A DNA stretch of 64,000 nt, from IMG/VR virus record IMGVR_UViG_3300046454_000825, positions 1 through 64,000 of that record, one strand, 5' to 3'. A program made the translations under genes and the position numbers. This document shows positions 15,083-26,004 of this stretch, piece after piece. The notes beneath the pieces were generated by a model. That model did not search any database and was not told where the DNA came from. It worked only from the letters and a program-made list of their open reading frames with translations. Every line of letters begins with the position of its first letter. Positions within the stretch are counted from its first letter, which is position 1. The stretch comes from a virus.

Positions 15083-18000
15083 CTTCGACTTCGGGGCATT
15101 CGAGAAGGAAGCTGCTCAGCTTCTCGCTCAACTGCGCGCCAGCGCGGATCGCATTGCCGCGGTCGAGAAGGAGATCAAAGGCGGTCGGGCGACGACCTCA
15201 GAGGTTCGCTCGGCCGCAAGTGAGCCTGCCGCCGCCGGTGCTCCCGGTGAGGTCTCCAAGAGCGCAGAGGCGGAGATTCGTAGCAGGGGGCTCGCCACCG
15301 ACCAGCTCCTGGCCAAACAGCGCGAGCTGACCACTGCGACGCGCGCTTCCTCAGAGTCCGAGCGCGTCATGGCGCAGACGATGGCCCAGACCAGCGCCGG
15401 GATGCAGAAATCCGGTGCCCTCACCAACGAGTTCGTCGACGCTGCCAAACGCGGTGAGGTAACGGTCAGGGAGCTCGGACAGCAGGTTGCCGGGACGATC
15501 GCGAAGTTCGGTGGCTGGATCGTCGCCGGTTCGGCCGTGTACTTCGCCTTCGATGCGCTGTCTGCTGTTAAGCGCGGCGCGATCGACGCATCCTCAGGGG
15601 TGAATGAGCTGCAGCGAGTCGTAAACGGCGTCAACACCAGAAAGGCTCAACAGGAATTCCAATCGCTGGCCGGTCACTTCAACCTCCCGATCAAAGAGGT
15701 CGCGGACGCGGCCTACGAAATGGGGAAGGTCTTCAACAATCAAGAGCAGGCGTTCACTGCTGCCAAACAGGTGCTTTACGCGGTCAAGATCGGCGAGCTC
15801 GACACTGCGGCTGCATCTCGGTACCTGATCTCGATCATCAACGGCTTCCATCTCCCTGCGAGTCGGATGGCCGATGTGCTCGATCAGGTCAACCAGGCTC
15901 AGAATAACTTCGGCGTATCGACCGAAGATGTTCTCTCGGGTGTGGCGAAGGCATCAGGTGCCTTCCATCAGGCCAGCGGTGAGTTCAAACAGTACGGTAA
16001 GGACTACAGCTACCTGCTGGCTCTGATCACCACCGGTGTCAAGGTCACCGGCCAGACCGGGCCGACGGTCGGTACCGCGATCGCTCGCGCCCCCAACTTC
16101 CTCCGTCGCCCATCCAACCAGGAGGTGCTCCGCCAGTTCGGCATTGAACCGAACGGGCCGATCGAGAAGGTGTTGAACGAAGCCTTCAAACGGGTGAAAA
16201 CCCTCACCGGTAAACAGGTCCAGGAGCTCGCCGCCGGGATCGGCGGTCCACAGTATGGAGCGCGTGTCTTCACTGGGCTGCTCTCCAACTACCAGAAATT
16301 CAAAGAAGTATCTGAGGGGACCTCGCCGAAAGCCTCGAAAGGATCTGCACAGCGAGAGCTTAATCGACAGCTTGGTGGTGTCAATGAGCAGGTTACAAAA
16401 CTAGGGATCTCCCTCGAACGAATTGGTGAGGGACTTGTCAGCTCGCATCTGCTCGATTCACTGGGTCTCATGTTGGGTTCCATTAATTCGCTGTTGAGTG
16501 GTGTCAATTACCTCGTTCAGGACTTCAGCAAATTGCCTGATTTCACTCAGAAGTTCTTGGCCTATCTCATACAGGCTTCGATCGTGCTTCGGCTCATGCG
16601 CCGGGGTCAGGTGGGCGAGCTAATTGGAGGTGGCCCAGGGGCTCAGCCGGGTGCTGTCCGAGGTGGGATAGCCGGCTTCTTCGGCGAGGGGGACAAGGGT
16701 TTCGCTCGTCGCGCGCGCACAAGCCTGGTCAACGAGCAGGAGGCTCTCCTTCGCGAGCGTGGTGGCCTGGGTGGTCAGCTCTCCAGGGCAGCGGCCGAGG
16801 AACGTTACACAGGTCAGGGTGCAGTCGCGGCTAACGCGGCCCTGATCAAGGAGCAGCAGCGCTCCGGACCTCTCAGCGCCGAGACAGCAGCAGCGCAGAC
16901 CCGTCAGATTGCCGCCGAGCGCGCCTATGTGGCAGCGCAGGAAACGACGATCGCCCTGAAGCAGAAAGAGGCCTCCTCGGCTGAGCGGCTGGCCAGCGTG
17001 CAGGCCTCCCTGAGCAGGGTCAATAACTTCGGCGGTCGACTCAACACCAAAGCCGCATTGGAGGAGGCCCGTAGGCAGGGGCTGCCGTTGCCGGCCGGGT
17101 ACGGCAAAGGTGGTGTCGAGCCTCCCGTCCGGCTCGCCACGCCGGTCCTGCCCTCCCAACAGGCCGAGCTCGATGCGGTGAAAGAGATGGAAAAACGCGG
17201 GCTGATCCCGCCGGGTCTTGAAAGCGAGACCCAGCGCGCGACTCAGTCGACCGCCGGCGCTACGGGGCGTCTCACCGGCCTGGGGCAGAAATTCGGCGGG
17301 CTCCGCGGTGGCCTTGGCAAGATGGGCGGCGCGATGAGCCAGCTTCTCGGCCGCGCCGGTGAGCTCGCCTTCGCCGCCTTCACGATCGGCTTCCTCGCTG
17401 ACGCGCTCACCGGCGTCGCCAATAGCGTCGGTAGCGAGTTCGAACACGTCGGTTCGAGTGTGACCAGCGCCAAAGCCGCGGCCGAACGGGCGAAAGAAAA
17501 CGCCGAAGGATCAAAAGCAGGTGAATCCTTCAAGGAGCGCCTCTTCAACGCGGTCACCGAACACACCAACATCGGACCGGTTCCGATCCCGACACTTGGT
17601 CTTGGCTCACAGAAGGGCATCGGTGAAGAACGGGCAGAAGCCGAAGAACAGGCACTTGCCACCTACCGGGAGATCCAGAGCCTCCAGGCCAAAGAGCGCG
17701 GTAGCGGTAAAACAGTTCAGTACCGGTACGCCTCAGACATTGAAAAAAACATCAAGCAGGTCGAAAAGTCCGGCAAGAGCCGTAAGGAAATTCGCGAAGC
17801 TCTTAACAAGTACGACGAACAGATCGCACAGTCTTCGCAGGCACTGCTGGGTGGCAAAAACGCCAAAGGTGAACTCGAACAGGCGAAGACGGTTCTCAGT
17901 AAAGCGAGGGTCAAGAGCGCTGCGAGTAACGAACTGGTTGAAAAGCTGCAGCTACTTACCTCGAAAGAAATCTCCGAACGACTGCAGGCGTCGGTCACAC

Positions 18001-19553
18001 AGCTCGGGGGCACACTCGGCCAGGGTTACAACGCAGGCGCAGCAAAATCTGCGGCCCTTAAGTATCAGGCGCTCGTCCAGAAAGCGGGAGCCAGCCACGA
18101 CGCGACATCTGTGCAGGAACTCGCGCAGGCGCGGCAGGCCTACTTCTCAGGGATTCAGAGCGCCGTCTCCGGCGACCTGCAGTACGCACTCGACTTCGCG
18201 AAATCGCCGGGTGAACGAGGGGCGGCTTATGCACAGGCGATCTCTCGCTACCAGGCATTCGGCAGCAGCTCCGACGATGCGGCGAAGAAAGCTCAGGCCA
18301 ACCTCACCAAGCTGACTCAGGAACGGGCGAAACTCCAGAAGCGTCAGTTCGCGCCAGAGACGCCGGGCAAAGAGGTGCACCCCAGCGAAATCGCCAAAGA
18401 ACAGAACACGGCGAAAGCGATCCACGCACTCGATCTGGAAATCCAGGCCGAGACCAAAAAGATCAGCGACATCAAAAAGAGTCAGACCGAAAAGCGCAAA
18501 TACATCAAAGACATCATCCAGCAGCTCCGCATCCAGGAGTTCGAAGCCAACAGTGCACTTCGCCAGGCGCAGGAGGGTGCGCGCGAGGCTCTCACTGCCA
18601 ACCCGATCGTGCAGACCGAAGAGCAGATCAAATTCCTCGGTGGGCAGATCTCCAGGGCGATCGCGATCTACGGCAAGGAGTCCCAGCAGGTGCTCGGTCT
18701 GATCGCCGAACAGCGCCAGGCGCGTCAGCAGCTTGCCCAGAACGAACTATCGCTCTTCCAGAGCAAAGGTGGGCTGGAAACGGCAGGGATCATCGAACAG
18801 GTCCCGAAAGAGAAAGTCACGCTGCGCGGTGCCCACGGACTCGAAGCGCAGCTTGCCTTCGTCAAATCTCACGAAAACCAGTTCGACCCGAAGACTCTGA
18901 TCGACCTGGAGACGCAGGTGGCCGCGGCGAAAGCCCAGCTTGCCTTCGACATCCAGCAGGAAGCCAATCAGGTCAAGGACGCGCACTTCGGGATCGAACA
19001 GGCTCGCGCGACCGCGGCCGGCCACACTGTACGTGCAGCCGAGCTAGCCGTCCAGCAGGCGAGATACGACGTCTCCCATGCTCAGACGCCGCTCGAAAAA
19101 CTGGGAGCCCAGCAGAACCTGATTCAGAGTCTGGCGGCGAAGCGCGACGCGGTCGCTCAGGCCCGGGTGGAATCCATCACCTTCGAGGCGAACATCTCGA
19201 AAATCACCACGCAGCAGGAGATCGAACAGCTCGAAACGCTCTTGCACACGTACAAACTGAGTCTCTCCGCCCGTCGCCAGCTCCGCGAGCAGATCCACTC
19301 GCTCAAAGGTCAGCTCTCCAGTGAAGGCGAAAAGTTCAACCTCAACATCGGCGACTTCGCACTGCCGACGGCCTACGACATCCGGCGTGCGGTGCTCGGT
19401 GCCGGCGGCGGTCGCGGCGGCACGACGGTCACGCAGACCAACGAATTCCACATCGAGAACCACTCAAATGATCCCGCCGTGCTCGGTCGAGCGATCGGTC
19501 ACGCTCTCGGCCGCGGCGCGGAGTCCGCAGCTCGATCGGCAGGAGTCGTATGA
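15072..19553 (+). CDS. tape measure protein
   Basis: 1493 aa, the largest gene here. Tape measure protein fixes tail length, and this size predicts a tail of roughly 220 nm at ~1.5 A per residue. TTG start at 15072 with GAGGGA upstream, overlapping the chaperone stop. Long coiled coils cover residues ~1-120 and ~830-1420, rich in Gln/Ala/Lys. A hydrophobic segment lies near residues 138-160 (KFGGWIVAGSAVYFAFDAL) and another near 760-785 (ELAFAAFTIGFLADALTG), as expected for parts that enter the membrane during DNA ejection. No lysozyme or peptidase domain was seen. Confidence 0.9.
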   Translation: MPGSFDFGAFEKEAAQLLAQLRASADRIAAVEKEIKGGRATTSEVRSAASEPAAAGAPGEVSKSAEAEIRSRGLATDQLLAKQRELTTATRASSESERVMAQTMAQTSAGMQKSGALTNEFVDAAKRGEVTVRELGQQVAGTIAKFGGWIVAGSAVYFAFDALSAVKRGAIDASSGVNELQRVVNGVNTRKAQQEFQSLAGHFNLPIKEVADAAYEMGKVFNNQEQAFTAAKQVLYAVKIGELDTAAASRYLISIINGFHLPASRMADVLDQVNQAQNNFGVSTEDVLSGVAKASGAFHQASGEFKQYGKDYSYLLALITTGVKVTGQTGPTVGTAIARAPNFLRRPSNQEVLRQFGIEPNGPIEKVLNEAFKRVKTLTGKQVQELAAGIGGPQYGARVFTGLLSNYQKFKEVSEGTSPKASKGSAQRELNRQLGGVNEQVTKLGISLERIGEGLVSSHLLDSLGLMLGSINSLLSGVNYLVQDFSKLPDFTQKFLAYLIQASIVLRLMRRGQVGELIGGGPGAQPGAVRGGIAGFFGEGDKGFARRARTSLVNEQEALLRERGGLGGQLSRAAAEERYTGQGAVAANAALIKEQQRSGPLSAETAAAQTRQIAAERAYVAAQETTIALKQKEASSAERLASVQASLSRVNNFGGRLNTKAALEEARRQGLPLPAGYGKGGVEPPVRLATPVLPSQQAELDAVKEMEKRGLIPPGLESETQRATQSTAGATGRLTGLGQKFGGLRGGLGKMGGAMSQLLGRAGELAFAAFTIGFLADALTGVANSVGSEFEHVGSSVTSAKAAAERAKENAEGSKAGESFKERLFNAVTEHTNIGPVPIPTLGLGSQKGIGEERAEAEEQALATYREIQSLQAKERGSGKTVQYRYASDIEKNIKQVEKSGKSRKEIREALNKYDEQIAQSSQALLGGKNAKGELEQAKTVLSKARVKSAASNELVEKLQLLTSKEISERLQASVTQLGGTLGQGYNAGAAKSAALKYQALVQKAGASHDATSVQELAQARQAYFSGIQSAVSGDLQYALDFAKSPGERGAAYAQAISRYQAFGSSSDDAAKKAQANLTKLTQERAKLQKRQFAPETPGKEVHPSEIAKEQNTAKAIHALDLEIQAETKKISDIKKSQTEKRKYIKDIIQQLRIQEFEANSALRQAQEGAREALTANPIVQTEEQIKFLGGQISRAIAIYGKESQQVLGLIAEQRQARQQLAQNELSLFQSKGGLETAGIIEQVPKEKVTLRGAHGLEAQLAFVKSHENQFDPKTLIDLETQVAAAKAQLAFDIQQEANQVKDAHFGIEQARATAAGHTVRAAELAVQQARYDVSHAQTPLEKLGAQQNLIQSLAAKRDAVAQARVESITFEANISKITTQQEIEQLETLLHTYKLSLSARRQLREQIHSLKGQLSSEGEKFNLNIGDFALPTAYDIRRAVLGAGGGRGGTTVTQTNEFHIENHSNDPAVLGRAIGHALGRGAESAARSAGVV

Positions 19554-19978
19554 GAGACAAGTTCACAGATCCCGCGACCGGCAAAGAATACCAGTGGCAA
19601 ACCGGCCACTCCAGCGAGGACGCGATCGGCAAGACGCGCGCGACGACGCTCAGTGCCAACACCGCCAACACGGGGTTGGTCAAGCAGCAGGGCGACGTTC
19701 AGCCGCTGGTGCTCAAGTACCACGGGACGATTCGTCACAAGCATCAGCTCGAAGAATTCTGGGCCTGGTATGAGCTCTGCGAGACCCAGACGATCCACTT
19801 CACTGACTTCGCTGGCGAAGAGTACGAGGTCATCATCACCGACTTCTCGCCGCTGCGCAAACCGACCGTCAGAAACGCGACCGATCCGACGAACGCTCCG
19901 CTGTGGTATTGGTCTTACGACCTCACCATGGAAGTGATCAGCGTCGTCTCAGGAGTACTGGCGAACGTCACCCCCTGA
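19550..19978 (+). CDS. distal tail protein-like
   Basis: 142 aa, ATGA overlap with tape measure. Position directly after the tape measure and a beta-rich content (VLKYHGTIRHKHQLEEF; IHFTDFAGEEYEVIITDF) match the small distal tail proteins that form the hub between tube and tip. Short for a Dit with a carbohydrate-binding module, so probably only the hub domain. Called from position and predicted fold. Confidence 0.55.
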   Translation: MRDKFTDPATGKEYQWQTGHSSEDAIGKTRATTLSANTANTGLVKQQGDVQPLVLKYHGTIRHKHQLEEFWAWYELCETQTIHFTDFAGEEYEVIITDFSPLRKPTVRNATDPTNAPLWYWSYDLTMEVISVVSGVLANVTP

Positions 19979-22098
19979 TGCCGACCGTCGAAGAAATCGC
20001 CCTGCAGCGCCACCGCTGGCTCTCGATGGACCACGTCGGAGATGCGCGGCCGGTGGTGCGCGCCTTCGTCCGCAAGGGCCACTTGGAGCGCACCTACCGC
20101 CGGCTGCCCGACAAAGACGTCTTCGGCTACATCCCCGGCCTGCTCTCTCCCAACGATGTCTGGTATGGGCACTGGGTGGCGGACACGGACTACGTCGAGA
20201 TCCCGAACATCAAGGATGCCAAAGGCGATCAGGACTACTCGCAGAACGGCATCGAACAGGTGACGATGACGCTCGACAACATCGCCATGATCGAAAAACA
20301 CGGCAACCTTGGCGCACTCTTCCACATGATCGACCGCGGCCACTACAGCCCGCAGCGGGGTCAGCCCTCCAACCGCGGTGAACGCACCGGGGTGAAAAAT
20401 GAGTGGTTCGACACCTGGAAGGACAAGTGCACCCAGATCATGATCCTCGGCGGCTACGGGGAGGCGATCTTCCCGCTGCATTTGGGGCTCGTCGACAAGA
20501 TCGACCTTGGCTCCCGGCCGGATCAGATCGTCGCCACGCTGCGCAGCATGGGGCAGTTCCTCACCGATCAGAATGCCTTCATGGATGCCAAGAACCTCTG
20601 GCTCCGCGATCCGATCACCTTCGCCGATCGCGTCACCGTCCAGGAGGGTCCGAACGTCGCCAATACGGCGCAGGCGAAGTCACAGAAGCCTGGCTGCCCG
20701 GGCTCGCTCGCCGTCGACGGGTCCAACAAGACCGCCTGGGTCTCCGAAGGCCACGACGACACCCAGGACATCGAGTGGATCGAGTTCCCGCTGCCGGAGG
20801 GTCACTACATCAAGTTCCAGATGTACCCGGCCTTCACCAACCTGAACATGTTCGTCTCCGTCTTCGCGAAAAACCCACAGGGCGGAGTCGCCAAGCTCGG
20901 CAGCACGAACGTCGGGGAAGGCTGGATCAACAACGGGATGGGAGTGGTGCCGGGGACGAGTATCCCCTTCGTCAACGAAGTGCCTGACATCCGCGAGGTG
21001 CTGACGACCTACCCGATCACTCGCTCCGGTCAGAAGATCATCGGGGGCGATGGGACGACGGTGAGGTTGTGGTTCCGCAACCTGCAGCGTTCACCTACCA
21101 ACAGCGGCAAAGCCTTCACGAATAGGGCCGGGGTTCGCGAGTGCCGGATCTTCGATGCTGCTGTTCCCGCGTCGGCCAAAAAAGCGCACTGGATTCTGGT
21201 CGACGACGTGACCGACATCATCAAAATGGTGTTGCAGTGGGTCGGTATCCACGACTGGGATATCGAAAGCGCCGGCGTGAGGCTCGCCGACAAGGTGGTC
21301 TTCGATCGGCAGAAAAAGCTGATCGACATCATCAACTACGTCAAGGAACAGATCGGCTACATCTTCTATGTCAAGCCGCCCGACGACTTCGACCTGAGCG
21401 ACCTCACGCCAGGCAACGCCGCCAATCTGCACATGGGTACGGCGATCTGCAGGCAGTCGAGCTCGATGAAGCAGGACCCGCTCGACGGGATCGAGAGCGT
21501 CCGCGACGACAACCTCCTGACCGGTGTGCAGGGCACCTTCGACGCCAACGCGCTGCCCGACTCGATCCGGGTCCGGGGCAAGGCGGTCGCAGACAAAATC
21601 GCCCGCAACGACCCTTCGCACGTCCATGCCCTCGGTGAGGACCGGACGAAGCGCTTCCAGGCCAGCTACCGGCCGGTCTGGGCTCGCGGCGATTCCCATG
21701 GCGGGGCTCACCTGCGCCGGCCTGTCGTGCACTACGACTACACGCTCGACTCGCTCTACCTGTGTCAGGTCGCTTGCCTGATGATCGCCTTCCGCGCCGC
21801 GGTCGAGGCTGGCAAAGGTGTCATCGAGATCCCAATGTGGCCTTTGATACATCTCGACCACCAGACCCTCCTCTTCGATCGCGGCACCGGCTTGTCGACG
21901 CGGCTGTGGAACGTGCAGCGCACCTGGAGCTACGCGAGCGGCCAGCAGGTCGAGTTCAAACTGAACCTCGGCGGCAGCTTCATCGACGTCAATGACGTGA
22001 TCGAAACGCGCGAAGAGCTGGAGGAACTGCTCAACGAAGAGGGCGGGATGCCATCGCCGATCGCCCGCGGACCCTGGACCAAACCGATCACCTTCTGA
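19978..22098 (+). CDS. minor tail / baseplate protein with discoidin-like insert
   Basis: 706 aa, ATG at 19978 inside TGATG. It follows the distal tail-like protein and is the size of tail-tip or tail-associated hub proteins. Residues ~225-300 (SLAVDGSNKTAWVSEGHD followed by IEWIEFPLPEG) resemble an F5/8 type C (discoidin) galactose-binding domain, a typical sugar-binding insert. The flanking parts (DYVEIPNIKDAKGDQDYS; IKMVLQWVGIHDWDIES) look like the two halves of a baseplate hub. No peptidase motif was seen here. It overlaps the next start by TGATG. Confidence 0.65.
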   Translation: MPTVEEIALQRHRWLSMDHVGDARPVVRAFVRKGHLERTYRRLPDKDVFGYIPGLLSPNDVWYGHWVADTDYVEIPNIKDAKGDQDYSQNGIEQVTMTLDNIAMIEKHGNLGALFHMIDRGHYSPQRGQPSNRGERTGVKNEWFDTWKDKCTQIMILGGYGEAIFPLHLGLVDKIDLGSRPDQIVATLRSMGQFLTDQNAFMDAKNLWLRDPITFADRVTVQEGPNVANTAQAKSQKPGCPGSLAVDGSNKTAWVSEGHDDTQDIEWIEFPLPEGHYIKFQMYPAFTNLNMFVSVFAKNPQGGVAKLGSTNVGEGWINNGMGVVPGTSIPFVNEVPDIREVLTTYPITRSGQKIIGGDGTTVRLWFRNLQRSPTNSGKAFTNRAGVRECRIFDAAVPASAKKAHWILVDDVTDIIKMVLQWVGIHDWDIESAGVRLADKVVFDRQKKLIDIINYVKEQIGYIFYVKPPDDFDLSDLTPGNAANLHMGTAICRQSSSMKQDPLDGIESVRDDNLLTGVQGTFDANALPDSIRVRGKAVADKIARNDPSHVHALGEDRTKRFQASYRPVWARGDSHGGAHLRRPVVHYDYTLDSLYLCQVACLMIAFRAAVEAGKGVIEIPMWPLIHLDHQTLLFDRGTGLSTRLWNVQRTWSYASGQQVEFKLNLGGSFIDVNDVIETREELEELLNEEGGMPSPIARGPWTKPITF

Positions 22099-22562
22099 TG
22101 CCAGAGCCAGCCCTACAAGCACTGGAGCGCTCCTTCAAGGGGCTGCGAATCGGCGCGACGCTGGACATGCAGAAGCTGAAGGACCGTGCCGAAAAGGACG
22201 GCCTGATCGAGCGCGACGAGCAGTTCCACCTGGCGGTGGCCGGTCTCGCAGAGGAGTTCTTCCTGTGGACGTCGACGAAGATCAAATTCGCCACCGCGTT
22301 CGTTGACGCAACGGGCCAGAGAGATTCACCCTTCGACCGTCCACATATCTCGGTCGGCTGCGAGATCTACACACCGGTGCCGGTGGCGATCAACGCGGTG
22401 GTCATGGAATGGGACGTGACCGACCGGAATGAAACGGTAGGCGCGACCGTGGCGCTCGGCGTCGCGAGTTCCGATCAGACCACCAAGTTCAAGGGCGCTG
22501 TGCATCTGACCTTCCAGGGCTACGGCGCGCCACTCAACACCTTCGACGACGCCGAACTATGA
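22098..22562 (+). CDS. minor tail protein, possible H-type lectin-like
   Basis: 154 aa. An N-terminal helix (LQALERSFKGLRIGATLDM) precedes a beta-sandwich-like part, IKFATAFVDATGQ and later VMEWDVTDRN, reminiscent of H-type lectin strands. Co-translated with its neighbours through TGATG and ATGA overlaps. Located between hub and fibre genes, so probably a tail-tip component that could bind the cell envelope; the lectin relation is only a pattern impression. Confidence 0.5.
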   Translation: MPEPALQALERSFKGLRIGATLDMQKLKDRAEKDGLIERDEQFHLAVAGLAEEFFLWTSTKIKFATAFVDATGQRDSPFDRPHISVGCEIYTPVPVAINAVVMEWDVTDRNETVGATVALGVASSDQTTKFKGAVHLTFQGYGAPLNTFDDAEL

Positions 22563-25500
22563 AAAAGACGATCTTTGCCGGCTTGACGATCCTCGAACCA
22601 GGGGAGGGCCTCAGCACTGACAACGGGTCGTTCGTCGACGCAGATCCGCAGATCGTCGATCGCTTGCTGGAAATCGGAGCCAAAACCCATCGCCACACAG
22701 GCCTGGCCGGGCTCTCCAACCCCTCCGGTGCGCCGGTGGCGAGCATCGTCGCCTCAGGGGGCGCTCTGCCATCGGATCTGGCCATCTCCGTCGGATACAC
22801 ACTGGAGGACTCCCAGGGCGGCGAGACGCTGCTGTCGCCGATCACGGTGGTCGGCACGCCGGGCGAGATCCCCGCGCCGCCAGCGGCACCCAGCGCCCAG
22901 GTCAGCCACGCGGCCGGGCAGCTTGAGGTCAACACCTACTACTACGCGACGACCTTCGTAGACAATGAAGGCGGCGAGACGGAGCTCGGACCCGCGGTCA
23001 ACGCCGAGCGCCAGCCCGGATTCGCGTCGGGCCAGGTCATCCTCACCCAGCTCTCCTTCGGCATGGCTGCAGCCGGCGCGGCAGGCTGGCGTCTCTATCG
23101 AGCGGTCGGTGGCGACACCTTCAACCTGCTCGCGACCGGCAGCGGAGACGAATTCGTCGACGATGGTAGCCAGCCGGTGAGCTGCGACGTCCACCCGCCG
23201 GCGGGCGAACAGAACACGACGGTCGGATCGTCCTCGCTGCTCGTGACGCTGCCGTCCGCGGTCCCCGGGCAGGTCTTCATCAACGTCTATGCGTCGATCT
23301 CGGGCGACTTCGGTGGCAGCAGCCTGCTGGGGCAGTTCCCGCTGGCCAGCGCCGGGCAGATCGCCGTCTTCCGCTCGCTCGAATTCTTCGACGTCAACCC
23401 GCCGTCGGTCAACCTCTCGATCGGGGGGGCGCACCAGATCGACCCCGACACCGAGCTCCTGGACTGGCACTGGAAGCGCCCGGTCCTCGCGTCGGGTGCC
23501 CTCGGGTCGGGCGTGACCGGCGACGTGCGGCTCGTGAAGAGCACAGGCGAGCTCTACGCCGTGCTCGCGCCGTCCGCAGTCGCCTCGGGCGCGAGCGAAT
23601 GGGTGAGGATCGCCAGCGCTGGCGGCGGCGGCAGCGGCAGCGTCGGCCCGCAAGGACCCACCGGCCCACAGGGTCCAGAAGGGCCAGCAGGTCCGAAAGG
23701 TGCCAGCGGGGCAAGCGGTGCGATCGGTCTGACCGGGCCGCAGGGTCCGACCGGCCTGACGGGTGCCACCGGGCCACAGGGTCCGACCGGTCCCGGTGAC
23801 AGTTGGAAGCCGCCCGTCTTCGCATCCGCCAGTCTCGGCTCGGGTGTGCTCGGCGATGTGAAAATGGTCGAGCAGGAAGGTGAGCTCTACGGTGTGCTCA
23901 GCGCGTCCGCCTCCACCGCCTCCGCGTGGGTGAAGCTGAGCAGCGCCAGCACGCTTGAAGCGAGCGCGACGCAGGGCATCGTCGCGCCGGTCCAGAGGCT
24001 CACCATCCGGGCCTCCGGGGTGGCGATCGTCGACATCGTCAAACAGTCGGCTGGGCGCGCGCTTTACACAGTCACCGTTCCTCCTGTCGCCGGCCCCCAG
24101 GGACCAGAAGGACCGAAAGGAGCAAGTGGCGCATCGGGTGCAATTGGCCTGACCGGTCCGACCGGTCCACAGGGTCCAGAAGGACCCGCCGGTCCCAAAG
24201 GGGCTAGTGGTGCATCCGGTGCCATCGGGCTGACCGGGCCACAAGGTCCGCAGGGAGAAAAAGGCACAACTGGGGAAAAAGGTGAACCAGGAGAAACCGG
24301 TCCTAAAGGCGAAACAGGATCAACGGGTGCTACTGGCGGAACGGGTCCGCAGGGACCAATTGGTCCGGGCAATAGTTGGAAGCCTCCGGTTCTGGCGTCG
24401 GGCAGTCTTGGCTCGGGTGTACTCGGCGACGTCAAAATGGTCGAGCAGGAAGGCGAGCTCTACGGTGTCCTGAGTGCCTCAGCCTCAGTCGCTTCCGGCT
24501 GGGTAAGGCTAAGCAGTGCAAGCTCGCTCGAAGCAAGTGCCACACAGGGTCTTGTCGCCCCAGTTCAGAGACTCACGATTCGGGCATCTGGAGTAGCGAC
24601 TGTCGACATCGTCAAACAATCCGCAGGCCGTGCCTTATACACAGTTACGGTGCCCCCAGTCGCAGGCCCCCAGGGGCCACAGGGAGTGCAGGGTGAAAAA
24701 GGAACCACCGGGGAAAAAGGTGAAAAAGGTGAAAAAGGATCGACCGGCGAAAAAGGCGAAACCGGGTCGACTGGATCGACCGGGGCCACCGGTGGGACTG
24801 GGCCGCAAGGTCCGGTAGGGCCAGGTAATAGCTGGAAGCCCCCTGTCCTCGCATCGGGAAGTCTGGGGTCAGGTGTACTCGGTGACGTCAAAATGGTCGA
24901 GCAGGACGGTCAAATTTATGGCGTTCTCGGGGCATCGGCCACGGTGGCGTCGGGGTGGACAAGACTGGCGAGCGGCATCTTGACCGCTAGTGCTAACAAC
25001 AGTGTCCCTGGAGTAGCCCAGCTTGTGAACAAGCTCACCTTCGAAGGTGCGGAGGGAGTGAGAGTTGCCATCTCCCAACCGAAACTTGGAGAGGGAGTAA
25101 TCACCGTGAAAGCGGGTGCGGGGGGGCTGATCTATAAAGGGGAGAGTTCCACCAATCTGGCAACAACCAACTTAGCGTGTCTTCGGAAGAACAAAGAAAA
25201 ATGGAGCGAAGTCACCGAAATATGCCTTTCCATTGAATCCTTGAACTGGACCACCGCTGAAGATCTTCTCCTAAAAGGGATGGCAGTCGGTTCGGTCATA
25301 GTGATCTCTGTTCAAAGCGAAGAGAACGTCAGGCCTATTCGCCAGATGTTCAAGATTACGAGCATCGAATCGACGGCGAACGGTCCGATCGCCAAAGTGG
25401 TTGGCCTCTCTACTACTTCGACAGCTACTGCGAACGAAATCGCCTTCAAGGAACTGGAGGTAGAGTTCTACGCCCCGTTTCATTACGGTCTCGTCACGGC

Positions 25501-25996
25501 CTTGCCAGCATCGCCAAGGCTCCTTGACAGGTGTAGCTTTATCGCGGATGAAACAAACGGTGTCATCTGGGAGCTGCTTTATGACGGCGAAGGCACAAGG
25601 CCGTGGAAGAAGATTGGTGGACCTCCACTCTTCAATGAGGTCGCTACCCAGGAGACGATCAAATCAGCGACCTACGCGAACCTAGCGACAGAAGGTCCGT
25701 CGGTCAAAGTGCCGCTACTAGGTGATTACGACGTAGCAATCGGGGCTGGGATCGGGTCGTTCTCGCCCTCAGTAGAAATCAATATGAGCTACGCGATCGG
25801 CGGAACCGCCGCTGTGGATGCTGATTGCCTCAAAGTCTTCCCAGGCCCCAACGGATGCTTCGTGGAGGCTAAGCGGGTACGGCGTAAGGCATCAATCGCG
25901 AAAAACACCACACTCTTGAGTAAGTACAAAATATCCGGTGGCGAAGGATCATTCTACTTCCGCTGGATGAGTGTTGATCCGATCAGAGTCGGCTAA
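22559..25996 (+). CDS. collagen-like tail fibre
   Basis: 1145 aa. Residues 1-~315 are a globular beta domain shared with the next gene, likely the tail-attachment part. Three Gly-X-Y collagen-like blocks follow (DNA ~23641-23795, 24094-24371, 24666-24827), the first two each followed by a full ~97-residue beta module beginning SWKPPV and ending [11 protein letters not shown], the third by a partial copy. The last ~250 residues are unique and include [11 protein letters not shown]-type strands, probably the receptor-binding tip. Collagen repeats imply a trimer. Codons differ between repeats although the protein is nearly the same. Confidence 0.85.
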   Translation: MKKTIFAGLTILEPGEGLSTDNGSFVDADPQIVDRLLEIGAKTHRHTGLAGLSNPSGAPVASIVASGGALPSDLAISVGYTLEDSQGGETLLSPITVVGTPGEIPAPPAAPSAQVSHAAGQLEVNTYYYATTFVDNEGGETELGPAVNAERQPGFASGQVILTQLSFGMAAAGAAGWRLYRAVGGDTFNLLATGSGDEFVDDGSQPVSCDVHPPAGEQNTTVGSSSLLVTLPSAVPGQVFINVYASISGDFGGSSLLGQFPLASAGQIAVFRSLEFFDVNPPSVNLSIGGAHQIDPDTELLDWHWKRPVLASGALGSGVTGDVRLVKSTGELYAVLAPSAVASGASEWVRIASAGGGGSGSVGPQGPTGPQGPEGPAGPKGASGASGAIGLTGPQGPTGLTGATGPQGPTGPGDSWKPPVFASASLGSGVLGDVKMVEQEGELYGVLSASASTASAWVKLSSASTLEASATQGIVAPVQRLTIRASGVAIVDIVKQSAGRALYTVTVPPVAGPQGPEGPKGASGASGAIGLTGPTGPQGPEGPAGPKGASGASGAIGLTGPQGPQGEKGTTGEKGEPGETGPKGETGSTGATGGTGPQGPIGPGNSWKPPVLASGSLGSGVLGDVKMVEQEGELYGVLSASASVASGWVRLSSASSLEASATQGLVAPVQRLTIRASGVATVDIVKQSAGRALYTVTVPPVAGPQGPQGVQGEKGTTGEKGEKGEKGSTGEKGETGSTGSTGATGGTGPQGPVGPGNSWKPPVLASGSLGSGVLGDVKMVEQDGQIYGVLGASATVASGWTRLASGILTASANNSVPGVAQLVNKLTFEGAEGVRVAISQPKLGEGVITVKAGAGGLIYKGESSTNLATTNLACLRKNKEKWSEVTEICLSIESLNWTTAEDLLLKGMAVGSVIVISVQSEENVRPIRQMFKITSIESTANGPIAKVVGLSTTSTATANEIAFKELEVEFYAPFHYGLVTALPASPRLLDRCSFIADETNGVIWELLYDGEGTRPWKKIGGPPLFNEVATQETIKSATYANLATEGPSVKVPLLGDYDVAIGAGIGSFSPSVEINMSYAIGGTAAVDADCLKVFPGPNGCFVEAKRVRRKASIAKNTTLLSKYKISGGEGSFYFRWMSVDPIRVG
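23641..25000 (+). repeat. three collagen-block plus beta-module repeats
   Basis: Gly-X-Y runs at ~23641-23795, 24094-24371 and 24666-24827 alternate with modules at 23798-24090, 24374-24662 and a partial one from 24830. The modules are near identical in protein but carry many synonymous differences, and the third collagen block is richer in GEKG units than the first. Confidence 0.8.
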
Positions 25997-26004
25997 GGAG
26001 AACC

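Noticed and set aside
22754-24244. 496-codon minus-strand frame opposite the collagen fibre
   Set aside because: Product is compositionally odd and lacks an RBS; the plus frame has clear collagen and paralogue support.
23641-24830. Regular short repeats that could suggest a CRISPR array
   Set aside because: Spacing is set by Gly-X-Y codons inside an open frame, and there are no spacers between constant repeats.
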